A stretch of DNA of 7,887 bases from an uncultured Erysipelotrichaceae bacterium (lineage in GTDB: Bacteria; Bacillota_I; Bacilli_A; Erysipelotrichales; Erysipelotrichaceae): positions 1 to 7,887 of the forward strand of contig CACZPD010000041.1 of assembly GCA_902782955.1 (NCBI GenBank), read 5' to 3'. The translations under genes were made by a program, and so were the position numbers. The stretch's first letter is position 1. Each line of letters opens with the position of its first letter. The notes beneath the pieces are model-generated. The model worked only from the letters and a program-made list of their open reading frames with translations. It made no database searches and was not told where the DNA came from. Below, piece by piece: positions 1 to 5,817 of this stretch.

Positions 1-1
1 A

Positions 2-508
2 AATATATCTGCGTCGGAATTGAGCTACATTGAGAATGCCTACAGATTTGTAAGAGATGAAATACCGCATTCCTGGGATATCAGATCCGGGATCGTATCT
101 CACAAAGCAAGTGAAGTGCTGAAAAACAGAACCGGCATATGCTGGACCAAGTCATGTCTTCTGGCAGCACTGTTAAGGGCGGAGAACATACCTTCCGGGA
201 TCTCTTATCAATACCTGACAAGGGCAGATGACAACGCGGATGAAGGATATATCATCCATGCGCTCAACACTGTATATATCAGTGAACTGAATAAATGGAT
301 CCGGCTTGACGCAAGAGGAAATAAGGAGAATGTTCACGCTGAATTCTGCCTGGATGAAGAACGGCTGGCATTTCCGGTCAGGGAAGAACTGGGAGAATTT
401 GATTACAGGGACAACCATCCGGATCTGGATCACAGACTGATTCGGATTTTGAAAGAGAGCAGCGATATTCTGGAGATAGAAGCTGACTTTATGATGGATC
501 AGCAGTAA
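2..508 (+). CDS. Transglutaminase-like domain protein, N-terminus outside window
   Basis: This is a cytosolic transglutaminase-like (papain-fold, Transglut_core) protein. Numbering from a TTG codon at 20, the three expected catalytic residues are all present in order: Cys41 in RTGICWTK, His80 in IIHALN and Asp97 in IRLDARGNK. The segment after the Cys (LLAALLRAENIPSG) is the usual helix of the fold. The reading frame is open to the left edge (residues NISASEL precede the TTG), and relatives of this bacterial type normally run about 200 residues. I therefore treat the gene as 5'-truncated by the window and not as starting at the TTG, which lacks a visible ribosome site. No signal peptide or membrane segment is seen. 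The natural substrate of this stand-alone family is not established, and activity could be protease, amidase or cross-linking. The next gene follows after 46 bases on the same strand. Family assignment is firm; function is not. Confidence 0.85.
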   Translation, partial: NISASELSYIENAYRFVRDEIPHSWDIRSGIVSHKASEVLKNRTGICWTKSCLLAALLRAENIPSGISYQYLTRADDNADEGYIIHALNTVYISELNKWIRLDARGNKENVHAEFCLDEERLAFPVREELGEFDYRDNHPDLDHRLIRILKESSDILEIEADFMMDQQ

Positions 509-554
509 TAACGGCATTTACCGGATGAATTGACTGACAGAAGGGAAAGCGGGA

Positions 555-1091
555 ATGGAACGGGCAAAAGAACTATTTCTGAAATACAACGGGAATCGCT
601 TCCATATGGATCGTGAAGGTGACGGCAGTGAATACGAAAGTTATCACATTTCAAAGGAAACCGAAGAAATGTGGGCGGAGGAATTCATTTCGTCTTTTCT
701 GGAAACGAAAATGCAGGGAAGGGAAGCATACCGCGCTTATACTTCAGCAACTGAACTGCTGAAAAGCGACAGACGGAATAAAGATTGGGATATTTTTCTG
801 TATTATCCGCTCAGGGCAGAACATCTGGATGATGTGACGATCTTATACATGCTGGGGAGCAGTTTCCGGATGGCAGAAAAGGCAGTGAAAAAGCATTGTT
901 TTTCGCGGAAAGAAACAGATGCGTATCTTCAGGAACTCGATCAGTATATTCAGAGCGTTCAGTTCCGTGCAGAAAAGGGAACACTGACACGTTCGGAAGA
1001 CTATGTGATGCAGGAATTTTCCGATCCTGTATATGTGGCTGACTATCTGGCCGGTCTGAAGCAGAAGTGGAATGACCTGTTTCATGAATGA
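555..1091 (+). CDS. Uncharacterised 178-residue soluble protein
   Basis: I do not recognise a named family. The start at 555 is supported by purine-rich sequence just upstream (AAGGGAAAGCGGGA) and by a charged, ordinary N-terminus (MERAKELFLKYNGNRFHMDREG). The protein is soluble, rich in acidic, aromatic and Lys/Arg residues, and looks mostly helical. Notable stretches are SYHISKETEEMWAEEFISSF (about 29-48), an aromatic patch KDWDIFLYYPLRAEH (76-90) and a helical C-terminal half ending in LAGLKQKWNDLFHE. There are no transmembrane segments, no signal peptide and no metal-binding cysteine cluster (one Cys, at 115). It lies 46 bases after the transglutaminase-like gene and 66 bases before the flavodoxin gene, all on one strand, so it is probably co-transcribed. 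That it is a real gene is well supported by length, ribosome site and sequence character; its role is unknown. Confidence 0.75.
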   Translation: MERAKELFLKYNGNRFHMDREGDGSEYESYHISKETEEMWAEEFISSFLETKMQGREAYRAYTSATELLKSDRRNKDWDIFLYYPLRAEHLDDVTILYMLGSSFRMAEKAVKKHCFSRKETDAYLQELDQYIQSVQFRAEKGTLTRSEDYVMQEFSDPVYVADYLAGLKQKWNDLFHE

Positions 1092-1157
1092 ACATTCCAA
1101 ACCGGCAGTAACCCCAGGCTTCATCAGAAAAAGAGAATCAGCGGAGGAAAGATCAAT

Positions 1158-1700
1158 ATGAACGGCATCATCTTATACACATCAAAATACGGCTCGACAA
1201 AACGTTACGCGGACTGGCTTGCGGAAGAAACGGGATTTGAATGTGAAGAAAAGAAAAAGGCAAAAATAGAAGACGTTAAAAAGCATGACATCATCATTCT
1301 CGGCGGCGGGATCTACGCTTCCGGCATATCCGGTCTGTCTTTTCTCAAAAAACATATCGGTGAGTTAAAAGGGAAGAAAGTGATCATATTCTGTGACGGT
1401 GCTTCTCCTTATGAAGAAGCAGCGTTTCAGAAACTTGTGGACCACAATCTGAAAGGGGAACTGGCAGGGCTGCCTTGCTTTTACTGCAGGGGTGCCTGGG
1501 ATATGGAACACATGAGCTTTATGGACCGGAATCTCTGCAGGATGCTGCAGAAAGCTGTCGCAAAGAAAAAACCGGAGGACTGTGAAGTCTGGGAAAAAGC
1601 CCTGATAGAAGCAGGAACCGAAACCCATGACTGGACTGACAGATCCTGTCTTGTTCCTGTTCTGGATGAAATAAGATCATATCAGACGGCAGGGGAATAA
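1158..1700 (+). CDS. Flavodoxin-domain protein (HemG-like flavodoxin family)
   Basis: Predicted FMN-binding flavodoxin-fold redox protein, cytosolic. Strand 1 and the phosphate-binding loop are textbook: GIILYTSKYGSTK, with the T-S-K-Y-G-S-T motif at residues 8-14. Residues 44-59 (DIIILGGGIYASGISG) form the second strand and flavin-ring loop, and GKKVIIFCDGASP (72-84) the third strand. The C-terminal part (FYCRGAWDMEHMSFMDRNLCRML, about 108-130) matches the pattern that stand-alone flavodoxin-domain proteins of Bacillota share with the HemG branch. At 180 residues the length is normal. The start is supported by the site GCGGAGGAAAG nine bases upstream. A heme-pathway role as protoporphyrinogen oxidase would be over-reading; most Bacillota members have no proven partner. 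The next gene begins one base after its stop codon, so the pair is probably translationally coupled. Confidence 0.88.
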   Translation: MNGIILYTSKYGSTKRYADWLAEETGFECEEKKKAKIEDVKKHDIIILGGGIYASGISGLSFLKKHIGELKGKKVIIFCDGASPYEEAAFQKLVDHNLKGELAGLPCFYCRGAWDMEHMSFMDRNLCRMLQKAVAKKKPEDCEVWEKALIEAGTETHDWTDRSCLVPVLDEIRSYQTAGE

Positions 1701-1701
1701 T

Positions 1702-2307
1702 ATGCGTGAATTGATTAATGATCCATTTTATGAATTGATCAAACAATACGACAGATGCATCATCGACTATTGCCTCATCGAAGACGATACGCCTCATCAG
1801 GGATACCGCTCGCATAAAGATGCTGTTCTGTTCGCAATGCTCAAAATAATAGAACGCTATATCGACAGGCAGTTAAAAGCAGAGGCCCGGTATTGCAGTA
1901 AAGTTCAGGATGAACCGTATCCGTGGAATCTGGATATCGGGAAAGCACATGCTCATCCGATCGATCGGGCGGAACTTCTGCATATACCGGAGATACTGCA
2001 GACAGATCATTTGGGAAACAGGATATATGATTGTCCCGATCCTGATCCGGATAAAGGGGAACAGATACCTTATTGGTATGCTTTCTGGGAGACCCCGCAT
2101 ACCTCAGGCTACGGACCGGATGAATTCCGGAAAGTCAATTCTGTTTTATTCCCCGAAGGAACAGATGAACTTGAAATATTTGAGTGGACAACCGACTGGT
2201 CCAACTATTTTGAAGCCGGCCATGAATGGTGGGGTACTGCATGCTGGAGCGTGTACGATAAGCGCATGAACAGATATGCGGTTATAATGGCTTCGACATC
2301 CGACTGA
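1702..2307 (+). CDS. Uncharacterised 201-residue aromatic-rich protein
   Basis: No named family is recognised. The gene begins one base after the flavodoxin stop, with AGGGGA as ribosome site inside the end of that gene, indicating translational coupling. The N-terminal third is helical (MRELINDPFYELIKQYDRCIIDY, then an amphipathic helix near 40-60). The middle has a Pro/Asp-rich turn (CPDPDPDKGEQIPYWYAFWE, 111-130). The C-terminal third contains IFEWTTDWSNYFEAGHEWWGTACWSVYD (about 159-186) and ends in VIMASTSD. The W-W-G-T-x-C-W-S-x-Y-D pattern followed by a short hydrophobic strand resembles an alpha+beta domain seen in small Bacillota proteins that sit near toxin-immunity or other accessory genes, but I cannot name it. 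There is no signal peptide and no membrane segment. It is a real gene by context and composition; its function is unknown. Confidence 0.75.
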   Translation: MRELINDPFYELIKQYDRCIIDYCLIEDDTPHQGYRSHKDAVLFAMLKIIERYIDRQLKAEARYCSKVQDEPYPWNLDIGKAHAHPIDRAELLHIPEILQTDHLGNRIYDCPDPDPDKGEQIPYWYAFWETPHTSGYGPDEFRKVNSVLFPEGTDELEIFEWTTDWSNYFEAGHEWWGTACWSVYDKRMNRYAVIMASTSD

Positions 2308-2364
2308 CAGACTGTATATAAAGTACTGAGAAATAATAATTGGAATACATAGGAGCGTAAATCC

Positions 2365-3018
2365 ATGAAAAAGAAAATTATCGCAGTCAATGCCGGTCCC
2401 AGAAACGGGTGGAATACCGACACGCTGATCAGTGAAGCGGCAAAAGGCGCGGAATCAGCCGGAGCTGCAGTGGAACGGTTTGATCTGTTTCGTCTTGAGA
2501 AGTACACCGGTTGTATTTCCTGTTTTGGCTGTAAGAAGGAAAAGAATAAAGGACACTGCATCTGCCGTGACGGACTGACACCTGTACTTGACGCGATCCG
2601 TGAAAGTGACGGACTGATCATCGGCTCGCCGAATTATCTGAGTGAGCTGACGGCATCGTTCCGGGCATTGTACGAAAGGCTGATCTTCCAGAATCTGACA
2701 TATAACCTGGAGAATCCATGCTGCAATGAACATCCGGTCCCGGTTCTGCTGATCATGACCAGCAACGCACCGGATACAGCATATAACGGACTGATCATCA
2801 GTTACCAGCAGACGTTGAACCGTTTTGTCGGACCGACCGATGTCCTTGTCAGCGGAAATACCCTTCAGCTGAAAGATTACAGCAAAACGGACTGGGAGTG
2901 GTCGATGTTTGATCCGGCTGCGAAACAGCTTCGCCATGAAACAGTTTTTCCCGAGGAATGCAAAACTGCATTTGAAAAAGGCATCCTGTTGGTTCGGAAC
3001 ATAGACAAAAAAGAGTGA
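2365..3018 (+). CDS. Flavodoxin-fold NAD(P)H:FMN reductase, iron-sulfur flavoprotein-like
   Basis: Member of the flavodoxin-fold NADPH-dependent FMN reductase / iron-sulfur flavoprotein (Isf) group. The N-terminus KIIAVNAGPRNGWNTDTLI (residues 4-22) is the first strand and FMN phosphate loop. GLIIGSPNYLSELTASFRALYERL (about 83-106) is the typical second flavin-contact segment (SPNY in place of the common SPVY). Between them is a cysteine cluster C50-x2-C53-x2-C56-x8-C65-x-C67, close to the compact CX2CX2CX(4-7)C motif known for Isf proteins but with a longer last gap, so a [4Fe-4S] cluster is likely but not certain. Length (217) is ordinary. The start follows TAGGAG about ten bases upstream. 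It is the last gene before a terminator and probably shuttles electrons to an unidentified acceptor. A second flavin protein lies two genes upstream. Confidence 0.87.
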   Translation: MKKKIIAVNAGPRNGWNTDTLISEAAKGAESAGAAVERFDLFRLEKYTGCISCFGCKKEKNKGHCICRDGLTPVLDAIRESDGLIIGSPNYLSELTASFRALYERLIFQNLTYNLENPCCNEHPVPVLLIMTSNAPDTAYNGLIISYQQTLNRFVGPTDVLVSGNTLQLKDYSKTDWEWSMFDPAAKQLRHETVFPEECKTAFEKGILLVRNIDKKE

Positions 3019-3027
3019 AGCTTCAGG

Positions 3028-3064
3028 ATCCGGAAAAGTCAATGTTTTACTTCTGCGGATTTTT
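3028..3064 (+). terminator. Weak hairpin with T-run after the FMN reductase gene
   Basis: Ten bases after the stop, ATCCG (3028-3032) pairs with CGGAT (3056-3060), and the inner AAGT (3036-3039) can pair with ACTT (3049-3052), separated by a small internal loop. The right arm runs into TTTTT (3060-3064). The stem is short and interrupted, so this is at best a partial terminator ahead of the stronger one at 3099. Confidence 0.35.
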
Positions 3065-3098
3065 CCACAAGACAGGATAAGGGATTAATATATCTGTG

Positions 3099-3132
3099 AG
3101 CGAAAAAGATAATGATGGTCTTTTCGCTTTTT
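3099..3132 (+). terminator. Rho-independent terminator of the first gene run
   Basis: AGCGAAAAAGA (3099-3109) pairs with TCTTTTCGCT (3119-3128) with one bulged A and a nine-base loop. The stem is followed at once by a run of five T (3128-3132). It lies 80 bases after the FMN reductase stop and before the next promoter region, which marks the end of the upstream transcription unit. Confidence 0.8.
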
Positions 3133-3148
3133 ATATTGTCTGATGTCC

Positions 3149-3178
3149 TTGATTATTCATCTGTAAAAGAGTTAAAAT
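3149..3178 (+). promoter_or_regulatory. Candidate sigma-A promoter for the hydrolase operon
   Basis: TTGATT (3149-3154) and TAAAAT (3173-3178) are spaced by 18 bases in AT-rich sequence just after the upstream terminator. The predicted start point, near 3185, falls at the edge of the first GTTAG inverted repeat, an arrangement usual for repressor-controlled promoters. This is pattern reading only. The leader to the hydrolase start would be about 155 bases. Confidence 0.45.
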
Positions 3179-3186
3179 ATCACATA

Positions 3187-3204
3187 GGTTAGGTAACTCT
3201 AACC
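3187..3204. promoter_or_regulatory. Operator-like inverted repeat, copy 1
   Basis: GGTTAG (3187-3192) and CTAACC (3199-3204) form a perfect six-base inverted repeat around six bases (GTAACT). The core GTTAG-N6-CTAAC is identical to a second copy at 3275-3290. It lies just downstream of the candidate -10 box, fitting repressor binding. The shape resembles boxes of metal-dependent DtxR-type or MarR-type regulators, but no such regulator gene is in the window and the binder is unknown. Confidence 0.55.
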
Positions 3205-3274
3205 GCAATCTGCTATACAGAAACAATTTCTTACGGATCGGGAAATAAAAATCCTCTCTTTTTTTTGGAGATAT

Positions 3275-3290
3275 GTTAGTTATTTCTAAC
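3275..3290. promoter_or_regulatory. Operator-like inverted repeat, copy 2
   Basis: GTTAG (3275-3279), six bases TTATTT, then CTAAC (3286-3290). Arms and spacing match copy 1 exactly, 87 bases away, while the spacer differs. It lies 50 bases before the hydrolase start. Conservation of arms with a divergent spacer is what one expects of a protein-binding site, though chance in AT-rich DNA cannot be excluded. Confidence 0.5.
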
Positions 3291-3339
3291 TTAAGCATCG
3301 GTCCTGCGGTATGCGGAAGAGGAACGGACGAAAAGAAAC

Positions 3340-4110
3340 ATGACTGTTCATGAGTTTGGAAAAGAGAACAAAGAGGTCGTAGTACTGATGCATCCTTCAC
3401 TGGTTATGTGGGACTATTTTGAGTATGTGATCCCGCTGATGCAGGACAGGTATCATCTGATTATTCCTGCGCTTCCCGGATACGACGAAGATAAAACAGG
3501 AAACTTCACAAGTATTGAGAAAATCGCTGAAGAACTTGCTGACTGGCTGACTGCGCACGGTATTAAGGAGATCGCCTGCATCTACGGCTGTTCAATGGGC
3601 GGTTCTGTCATAACAAGGTTTCTTGCCGATAGCCGGGTACATGTAAAATGTGCCCTGATCGACGGAGGTATCACGCCTTACGAGCTGCCGTGGGTATTGG
3701 CGCGTTTTATTGCGGTGCGTGATTTCCTGATGGTTTACATGGGAAAACTGGGCGGAATCAAACTTCTGCAAAAGGCATTTACCACTGATGAATACTCTGA
3801 CGAGGATCTGGAATATGTTGCGAAGATCCTGAAATTCATCAGTCCGGCGACGATCTGGCGGACATTTGATTCCTGCAACAATTACAGCATGCCGGAGATC
3901 ATCCAGACCGACTGCGGGCATATTGAATACTGGTATGCGGAAACTGAGAAAAGAGCACGGAAGTGGGACATCAGGTATTTTAAAAAGAAGTTCCCGCAAA
4001 CGATATTCCGTTCATTTAAAAACATCGATCATGGAGGTCTTGCGGTGCTGAAGCCGGAAATGCTGGTTTCTGAGATCAGGAAAGCGTTGGAGATATCCTC
4101 TCATGAGTGA
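3340..4110 (+). CDS. Alpha/beta hydrolase
   Basis: Soluble alpha/beta-hydrolase-fold enzyme of 256 residues. The N-terminal strand and oxyanion region read VVVLMHPSLVMWDYFEYVIPLM (13-34), followed by LIIPALPGYDED (40-51). The nucleophile elbow is Y-G-C-S-M-G-G with Ser85, and the likely catalytic His is His231 in NIDHGGL. The acid is probably in the strand around EYWYAETEK (196-204), which is less certain. A helical cap lies at about 115-190. The family covers esterases, lipases, peptidases and dehalogenases, so no substrate can be given. The start is chosen as the first ATG giving the intact N-terminal strand. Its ribosome site is weak or distant: AGAGGAA lies about 15 bases upstream, and a closer purine stretch is AAAAGAAAC. 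It ends in an eight-base overlap with the next gene and sits behind a pair of inverted repeats that may control the operon. Confidence 0.88.
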   Translation: MTVHEFGKENKEVVVLMHPSLVMWDYFEYVIPLMQDRYHLIIPALPGYDEDKTGNFTSIEKIAEELADWLTAHGIKEIACIYGCSMGGSVITRFLADSRVHVKCALIDGGITPYELPWVLARFIAVRDFLMVYMGKLGGIKLLQKAFTTDEYSDEDLEYVAKILKFISPATIWRTFDSCNNYSMPEIIQTDCGHIEYWYAETEKRARKWDIRYFKKKFPQTIFRSFKNIDHGGLAVLKPEMLVSEIRKALEISSHE

Positions 4111-4564
4111 AAAAACAAATACGATCAGTAAAAAGAAAAGCTTTCTGCCGGGTATACTTGCGGTCCTGGGGATCGGGACAGCAGAATTTTTGCATGTTTA
4201 CCGGTTTTGTCAGAAGGTGCAGACCGGAAATGTGATTTCTGTGCGTATTGCCTCAGAGCAGCCCGTTGCTTTTCTGATGCAGTGCATTCAGGAATTCCTG
4301 TTTCCTGCTGCTTTGCTGATCATTTCAGCGTTCGTGTTAAAAAAAGACTTTTTATCTGCCATGTACATGAATCTCAAAGGAAAATGGCAGAAAATCACTG
4401 CGCTGATCCTTGGTGTGATGATCCTTGGGCTTACAGTATATGGTCTGGTTGTCAAACAGGATAAAAATGTCATCCTGTTCAGTTTGTTCTATTATCTTGT
4501 GATCATTGCTTTTGCGGAAGAATTTGTTATCCCTGTTCCTGAATATTGTTTTACAGCATCGTAA
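4103..4564 (+). CDS. Truncated CPBP-type intramembrane protease-like protein
   Basis: A membrane protein starting inside the end of the hydrolase gene (ATGAGTGA overlap, eight bases). Hydrophobic segments are seen at about 14-30, 56-79, 97-117 and 123-143. The last of these ends in AFAEEFVI, which looks like motif 1 (EExxxR) of CPBP (Abi/CAAX-type) intramembrane metalloproteases, with Glu139 and Glu140. At position 144, where the Arg should be, there is Pro, and the frame stops nine residues later. CPBP proteins normally continue with two further helices carrying the catalytic histidines, which are absent here. No other frame downstream restores them: the 99 bases to the next gene contain stops in all three frames. 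I infer a broken, inactive copy or a shortened protein without protease activity. The CPBP assignment rests on the Glu-Glu motif and topology only. Confidence 0.6.
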   Translation: MSEKTNTISKKKSFLPGILAVLGIGTAEFLHVYRFCQKVQTGNVISVRIASEQPVAFLMQCIQEFLFPAALLIISAFVLKKDFLSAMYMNLKGKWQKITALILGVMILGLTVYGLVVKQDKNVILFSLFYYLVIIAFAEEFVIPVPEYCFTAS

Positions 4565-4663
4565 ACGATGATGAAAAGAGTATTGAGGAGTGATTCTGCA
4601 GGCTTTGAAAAACAGATCACGCTGCTGAAGCGATTCTGACAAACCTGATATCAGAGGTAAAAA

Positions 4664-5143
4664 ATGATTATTATACAGTTGATTTTGTATTGCATCCTGT
4701 TTACGGTGATGGTGAAAGCCGGTGTCGGAAACAATGCGCTGAACGGTCTGTACTTCTATCCGGAACCCGTCCGGGAGAAGGTATATGAACTAGGACTTAC
4801 AGACCGGGAAACAGTTGCTCAAAAAAGAAAACGATTTATGATCCCGTTCTTTATTGTTATGGGTGTCTCCCTGGTAATGATCATCGGTATATGGAACCGG
4901 GTACATACATTCCTGCCGGCATATAAACAGACGCTTTTGTTCCTTGAAGTCATGAACTGGTATGACGGTATCGTGATCGATCGCTTCTGGGTAGGGCACA
5001 GCAGGTTCTGGGTGATTCCCGGAACAGAAGATATCCCATTTGTCCAGACCTGGCCGCAGGTTCTGAAAAAGCGGGGAATCCTAACTTTGATATGGCTGAT
5101 CGGTGCTGCAATTATAGCGGGAATGATTGTCTTGATTTTCTGA
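4664..5143 (+). CDS. Conserved-looking four-helix membrane protein, unknown function
   Basis: Integral membrane protein of 159 residues with a start supported by CAGAGGT six bases upstream. Hydrophobic segments are at about 1-18, 59-77, 83-96 (weaker, may be partly buried) and 138-159, the last ending at the C-terminus. Between helices there are two striking polar loops: GVGNNALNGLYFYPEPVREKVYELGL (20-45) and MNWYDGIVIDRFWVGHSRFWVIPGTEDIPF (97-126), dense in Trp, Tyr, Asp and Gly. Such loops look selected for a specific role, such as binding or catalysis at the membrane face, and not for filler. I recognise the sequence type as an uncharacterised Bacillota family but cannot assign a function. 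It is third in the hydrolase operon, 99 bases after the truncated CPBP-like frame, and is followed by a terminator. Confidence 0.78.
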   Translation: MIIIQLILYCILFTVMVKAGVGNNALNGLYFYPEPVREKVYELGLTDRETVAQKRKRFMIPFFIVMGVSLVMIIGIWNRVHTFLPAYKQTLLFLEVMNWYDGIVIDRFWVGHSRFWVIPGTEDIPFVQTWPQVLKKRGILTLIWLIGAAIIAGMIVLIF

Positions 5144-5167
5144 AAAGAAGAACGGTTATAAAAAAAC

Positions 5168-5206
5168 CTCCGGTATCAGTTTTGATCTGATTATCCGGAG
5201 ATTTTT
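5168..5206. terminator. Bidirectional Rho-independent terminator between convergent genes
   Basis: CTCCGG (5168-5173) pairs with CCGGAG (5195-5200), and TCAG with CTGA extend the stem past a small internal loop. On the + strand the stem is followed by ATTTTTATAT (T-run 5202-5206). On the - strand it is followed by GTTTTTTT, the complement of the A-run ending at 5166. It therefore can end transcription both of the membrane-protein gene (stop at 5143) and of the convergent HxlR regulator (stop at 5230). Confidence 0.85.
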
Positions 5207-5229
5207 ATATTGATCCATATTTTTAGGTT

Positions 5230-5559
5230 TTAATTATCTGAAAGGGATTTGTAATTCAAGCCGAAGGCTTCCATCGACTTGATGATGGGACGCATGGATT
5301 CACCAAGTTCACTTAGCGCATATTCGACCCTGGGCGGAACTTCAGCGTAAACAGTACGTGTGATCAGACCGTCCTGTTCCATCGAACGGAGACTGTCTGT
5401 CAGAACCTTCTGGCTGATGCCTTCCAGGTCTTTCCTGAGCTCATTGAACCGCCATGGCCGGTTCATGAGATTCCTGAGAATCAGCAATTTCCATTTACTG
5501 CCGATCAATTGTACTGTAGTGGCTACCGGGCATTCCGGAAGCTCTCTTTTTGTTTTCAT
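5230..5559 (-). CDS. HxlR/DUF24-family winged-helix transcriptional regulator
   Basis: DNA-binding repressor or activator of the HxlR (DUF24) family, 109 residues, the usual length. The N-terminus reads RELPECPVATTVQLIGSKWKLLILRNLMNRPWRFNELRKDLEGIS, with the family's C-P-[VI] cysteine (Cys10) and G-x-K-W-x-x-x-I-L. The recognition helix is ISQKVLTDSLRSMEQDGLI (about 48-66), and the wing is RTVYAEVPPRVEYALSELG. In characterised relatives such as YodB, CatR and HypR of Bacillus subtilis, the equivalent Cys senses quinones, diamide or hypochlorite, so thiol or electrophile sensing is a reasonable inference here. The start has a good ribosome site (AAGGAAAGGA, about seven bases away on the minus strand). 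It diverges from the jelly-roll/DUF1848/macrodomain operon and probably controls it, and itself, from the shared AT-rich intergenic region. Its 3' end shares the bidirectional terminator. Confidence 0.93.
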   Translation of the reverse strand: MKTKRELPECPVATTVQLIGSKWKLLILRNLMNRPWRFNELRKDLEGISQKVLTDSLRSMEQDGLITRTVYAEVPPRVEYALSELGESMRPIIKSMEAFGLNYKSLSDN

Positions 5560-5817
5560 AGACAGATCCTTTCCTTATTATGCGGTAAAAGCAATAGTTC
5601 AATAATAATTGTTATATTCAAAATTAAATATAATATAAAATTTCATATTCAAGTGTATAAAAGTTACAAAAAAGTTACCAGGTGATAAAAAAGTGCGTAC
5701 TTGTCAGTTTTCCGGCGGAACAATAAACTGAAGATGACAGGAGGGATACACCGGACTGTCGGATTACAATATCAAAAAAACCAGATCGTCAGATGGAATA
5801 GAAAAGAGGACAACAGC
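5560..5817. promoter_or_regulatory. Divergent regulatory region between HxlR gene and operon
   Basis: This 258-base gap is strongly AT-rich at 5590-5660. On the + strand it holds -10-like TATAAT (5629-5634) and TATAAA (5634-5639 and 5656-5661), with TTGTTA (5609-5614) as a possible -35, but none has ideal spacing, so no promoter is fixed. The 3' part (5703-5800) has ordinary base composition and would be a leader of more than 100 bases. An in-frame upstream extension from 5701 is open but lacks a ribosome site and family similarity. Confidence 0.55.
5661..5702. promoter_or_regulatory. Candidate HxlR operator: direct repeat plus palindrome
   Basis: AAGTTAC occurs at 5661-5667 and again at 5672-5678 (11-base period, one helical turn). 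Then AAGTGCGTACTT (5691-5702) is an imperfect palindrome: arms AAGT/ACTT around GCGT. HxlR/DUF24 proteins are dimers that bind short palindromes of this size near the promoters they control, and the position between divergent regulator and operon fits. Binding by this regulator is inference. Confidence 0.5.

Noticed and set aside
2455..3042. Minus-strand open frame of 195 codons over the FMN reductase
   Set aside because: Antisense shadow of a well-supported flavoprotein gene; its product shows no domain.
3251..3290. T-rich stretch (eight T) before the hydrolase as a terminator or attenuator
   Set aside because: The possible stem (CTC with GAG around the T-run) has only about three pairs and the T-run lies in the loop, so it is not a terminator.
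3131..3400. Minus-strand open frame across the intergenic region before the hydrolase
   Set aside because: It overlaps the promoter and inverted repeats and runs into the hydrolase gene; its product is low-quality sequence with no family resemblance.
4567..4638. Small open frame of 23 codons between the CPBP-like gene and the membrane protein gene
   Set aside because: No convincing ribosome site, no family resemblance, and it is as likely to be debris from the broken upstream gene.
5701..5817. Upstream extension of the jelly-roll protein by 39 residues
   Set aside because: The start at 5701 has no ribosome site and falls within the candidate operator; the added residues are basic and not domain-like, while ATG 5818 has a well-placed AAGAGGA.
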